Below, piece by piece: positions 6,318 through 7,461 of a stretch of DNA of 7,461 bases. The stretch comes from Treponema sp. GTDB lineage: Bacteria > Spirochaetota > Spirochaetia > Treponematales > Breznakiellaceae. Made by a program: the position numbers and the translations under genes. How positions within the stretch are numbered: position 1 is the first letter of the stretch; the number at the start of each line of letters is the position of its first letter. The notes beneath the pieces are model-generated. The model was not told where the DNA came from and ran no database searches. It saw nothing but the letters and a program-made list of their open reading frames with translations. The stretch is taken from assembly GCA_031283905.1 (NCBI GenBank), contig JAITAW010000285.1, positions 1-7,461 on the forward strand. Direction: 5' to 3'.

Positions 6318-6545
6318 GTATCAGGCGGAGCCTGTTCCCTTTTTCGGCGTTGCCGACAAGGGCGGATGAGAAACTGCAAGTCTTGTAAAAAAATTTAGGG
6401 AGAAAACGAGAAAACAGCGGTTTAATGTCCCGCCTGACAAAATATATGTCCACCGCAAACGCGGCTAACACCTACGCATTAAGCCCCCCGCCATGGATGG
6501 CGGGGCACTATTAAGTTAGAGTTTGCGGTAAGCAGGCCGAGGCTG
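6318..6545. other. Gene-free stretch with several hairpins
   Basis: No gene is supported. Two adjacent small hairpins with 3-base loops are seen: CAGGC-GGA-GCCTG (6322-6334), followed by TTCCCTTTTT on the plus strand, and TCGGC-GTT-GCCGA (6344-6356). The first resembles a plus-strand terminator, but no plus-strand gene precedes it. A larger nested inverted repeat lies at 6452-6529 and is listed separately. Confidence 0.5.
6452..6529. repeat. Nested inverted repeat with a strong central hairpin
   Basis: The outer arms are ACCGCAAAC (6452-6460) with CTAAC (6465-6469) on the left, and GTTAG (6515-6519) with GTTTGCGGT (6521-6529) on the right: 14 paired bases interrupted by an asymmetric bulge. 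Between them CCCCGCCA (6486-6493), loop TGGA and TGGCGGGG (6498-6505) make a perfect 8-bp GC-rich stem. ATTAAG is repeated directly on both sides of the central hairpin. It could be a small mobile-element relic, a dispersed palindromic repeat, or a transcript end for the leftward genes; no U-tract follows on the minus strand. Confidence 0.7.
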
Positions 6546-6716
6546 CTAGAACCGGTACCCCACGCCGATATTTATATCGGCGCCGAATGCTGCATCCTCG
6601 TAGTCCTTATGCACAAGCGTGAAAGCCCCCAAGATCCCCGCGTGCGCATACAGATTTCCGGTGATGGTATAACCGGCAATGTAAAATACAGTTACTTGGT
6701 CTCTTAGAACGCTGCC
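6546..6716 (-). pseudogene. C-terminal remnant of an outer-membrane beta-barrel-like protein
   Basis: A minus-strand frame without any start codon encodes 56 residues ending at TAG 6546-6548. It contains alternating strand-like stretches such as VTVFYIAGYTITGNLYAHAG and ends ADINIGVGYRF. A C-terminal strand with alternating hydrophobic residues and a terminal Phe is the usual signature of outer-membrane beta-barrel proteins. The frame opens after a TAA (6717-6719) that lies inside the end of the upstream gene, and its first 11 bases overlap that gene. No ATG, GTG or TTG start with a ribosome site is seen, so it is read as the left-over 3' end of a deleted gene. A frameshifted tail of the upstream gene is an alternative, but that gene has a natural-looking end of its own. 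Confidence 0.6.
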
Positions 6717-7216
6717 TTAAATGTCAAACTACCAGTAACGCCATTAGGAGCAGGCAAGGCAACGGCGGTAATGTGATCCAATGGATTTCCTGTCCATGCC
6801 GTAGCGGCATTTTGTTTTTTGTATTGGCTTGATCCACGGAAATAGCCAAAGACAATACCGCCTGTCATTATTGCGGTGCCTATAAGCATTACAACCGTAC
6901 CTGTAGTGAGACTTTTCGAGTCACCCGTCCCACTCGTCGCAACAACGATGCCAATAGGCACCAAAGCTAAACCTACTCCCTCAAGGCTTGCGGTCAATAT
7001 CCCGCCAAAGAGGTCATTGTTTTTGAAAGACCAAATACCAAACGCCGTATTCAGCAGTGCGGCTTTCGATGCCCCTGGGTCGTAATTTCCGCCCCACTGC
7101 AGCAAGTCAAGGTTTAAACCGCTACTCGGATTTAAAAATCCGTTTGAAAGACTTTGCGCGCTTACCGCACCGGTAAGCACACAAACCGTAAGAAAAACAA
7201 AAAACAGCTTTTTCAT
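6704..7216 (-). CDS. Exported protein resembling P13-family porins (170 aa)
   Basis: The protein starts with a clear signal peptide (MKKLFFVFLTVCVLTGAVSA, likely cut after A20). A region AALLNTAFGIWSFKNND (about 52-68) precedes two hydrophobic segments at about 70-93 and 106-126, and the chain ends in a strand-like GSLTFKAAF with a terminal Phe. This order (short N-terminal part, G-rich WSF/D-FGG segment, two hydrophobic helices, aromatic end) resembles the spirochaete P13 porin family; the call is by eye and moderate. It would act in the outer membrane or periplasm. GGAGG 10 bases before ATG 7216 supports the start. It follows the partial upstream gene by 46 bp on the same strand, suggesting co-transcription; no separate promoter is evident. 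Confidence 0.7.
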   Translation of the reverse strand: MKKLFFVFLTVCVLTGAVSAQSLSNGFLNPSSGLNLDLLQWGGNYDPGASKAALLNTAFGIWSFKNNDLFGGILTASLEGVGLALVPIGIVVATSGTGDSKSLTTGTVVMLIGTAIMTGGIVFGYFRGSSQYKKQNAATAWTGNPLDHITAVALPAPNGVTGSLTFKAAF

Positions 7217-7255
7217 AAGCTTTTATCCTCCGCGGTCTTTTCCCGCCGTCAAAGT

Positions 7256-7274
7256 GTTCCGGCTATGCCGGAAC
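7256..7274 (-). terminator. Perfect hairpin overlapping the stop codon of the upstream gene
   Basis: GTTCCGGC (7256-7263), a 3-base loop and GCCGGAAC (7267-7274) form a perfect 8-bp stem. The TAG stop of the partial gene (7263-7265) lies at the loop. On the minus strand it is followed by ACTTTGACGG, not a U-run, so it may instead be a message-stabilising or processing element between two co-transcribed genes. Confidence 0.5.
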
Positions 7275-7461
7275 CTGTAAGCTTTCATCGGTTACATATC
7301 CCAAATACTCCCATTCGCGCGGCGCGTCTGACGAACGGTGGAAAAAAACATACCGCCGGGCCGTCTTTTCCCATGCCGGAATCTCAAAACCGGGCGGCCC
7401 GCCCGATTTGCGCTTGTATTGGAATACGCCGCCGTTATGAACATTTATCCATGTGCCGCTG
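7263..7461 (-). CDS. C-terminal part of an unrecognised protein, cut by the window edge
   Basis: A minus-strand frame enters from the right edge (first full codon at 7458-7460) and stays open for 65 residues to TAG 7263-7265. It is rich in aromatic and charged residues (SGTWINVHNGGVFQYKRKSG at its start, later WEYLGYVTDESLQVPA at the end) and has no membrane segment. The family is not recognised. The clean reading through a T7 run and the ribosome site of the next gene 31 bases past the stop support a real gene. Its start and most of its length lie outside the window. Confidence 0.6.
   Translation of the reverse strand, partial: SGTWINVHNGGVFQYKRKSGGPPGFEIPAWEKTARRYVFFHRSSDAPREWEYLGYVTDESLQVPA

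Noticed and set aside
6366..6398. Tiny plus-strand frame MRNCKSCKKI, possibly a leader peptide with a CxxC
   Set aside because: It has only 10 residues, a poor ribosome site and no downstream gene on that strand.

Overview
The window reads as chromosomal DNA of a spirochaete, most likely a Treponema of the gut or termite-gut type with roughly balanced base composition. This is inference: it rests on a predicted outer-membrane protein resembling the Borrelia/Treponema P13 family, a NifU-type scaffold with IscU and BFD parts only, and an NtrB/NtrC-like pair beside an HtrA protease. No rRNA, tRNA, insertion sequence, prophage gene or CRISPR array was seen.

Layout. Positions 1-200 hold about three imperfect copies of a GC-rich repeat, with the window edge cutting the first. 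Positions 349-849 (+) carry two overlapping small genes that look like a toxin-antitoxin-type pair; the second is broken by a one-base frame disruption at a T6 run. Positions 850-991 are a palindrome-rich spacer where this pair converges on a leftward block. That block, all on the minus strand, is, in order of transcription: a partial gene entering from the right edge (7263-7461), a P13-like exported protein (6704-7216), a start-less remnant of a beta-barrel protein (6546-6716), a NifU-like scaffold (5671-6261) with its own promoter, an HtrA serine protease (3959-5470) with a strong promoter and a structured leader of about 120 nt, a small one-helix membrane protein with a charge-segregated tail (3647-3892), a soluble PAS histidine kinase (2376-3611), and a sigma-54-dependent response regulator (992-2371).

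How the genes work together. The kinase and regulator are separated by 4 bp and form a two-component system that should activate sigma-54 promoters elsewhere, since none was recognised here. The htrA, small membrane protein, kinase and regulator genes lie head to tail with short gaps. That makes an envelope-stress module plausible, although a strong hairpin between htrA and the small gene may separate or attenuate their transcription. The NifU-like protein would assemble or hand over Fe-S clusters; no cysteine desulfurase gene is in the window.

Nothing here clearly establishes a new biological system. The parts most worth a second look are the disrupted antitoxin-like gene, the htrA-to-regulator cluster with its small charged membrane protein, the nested inverted repeat at 6452-6529, and the tandem repeats at the left edge.
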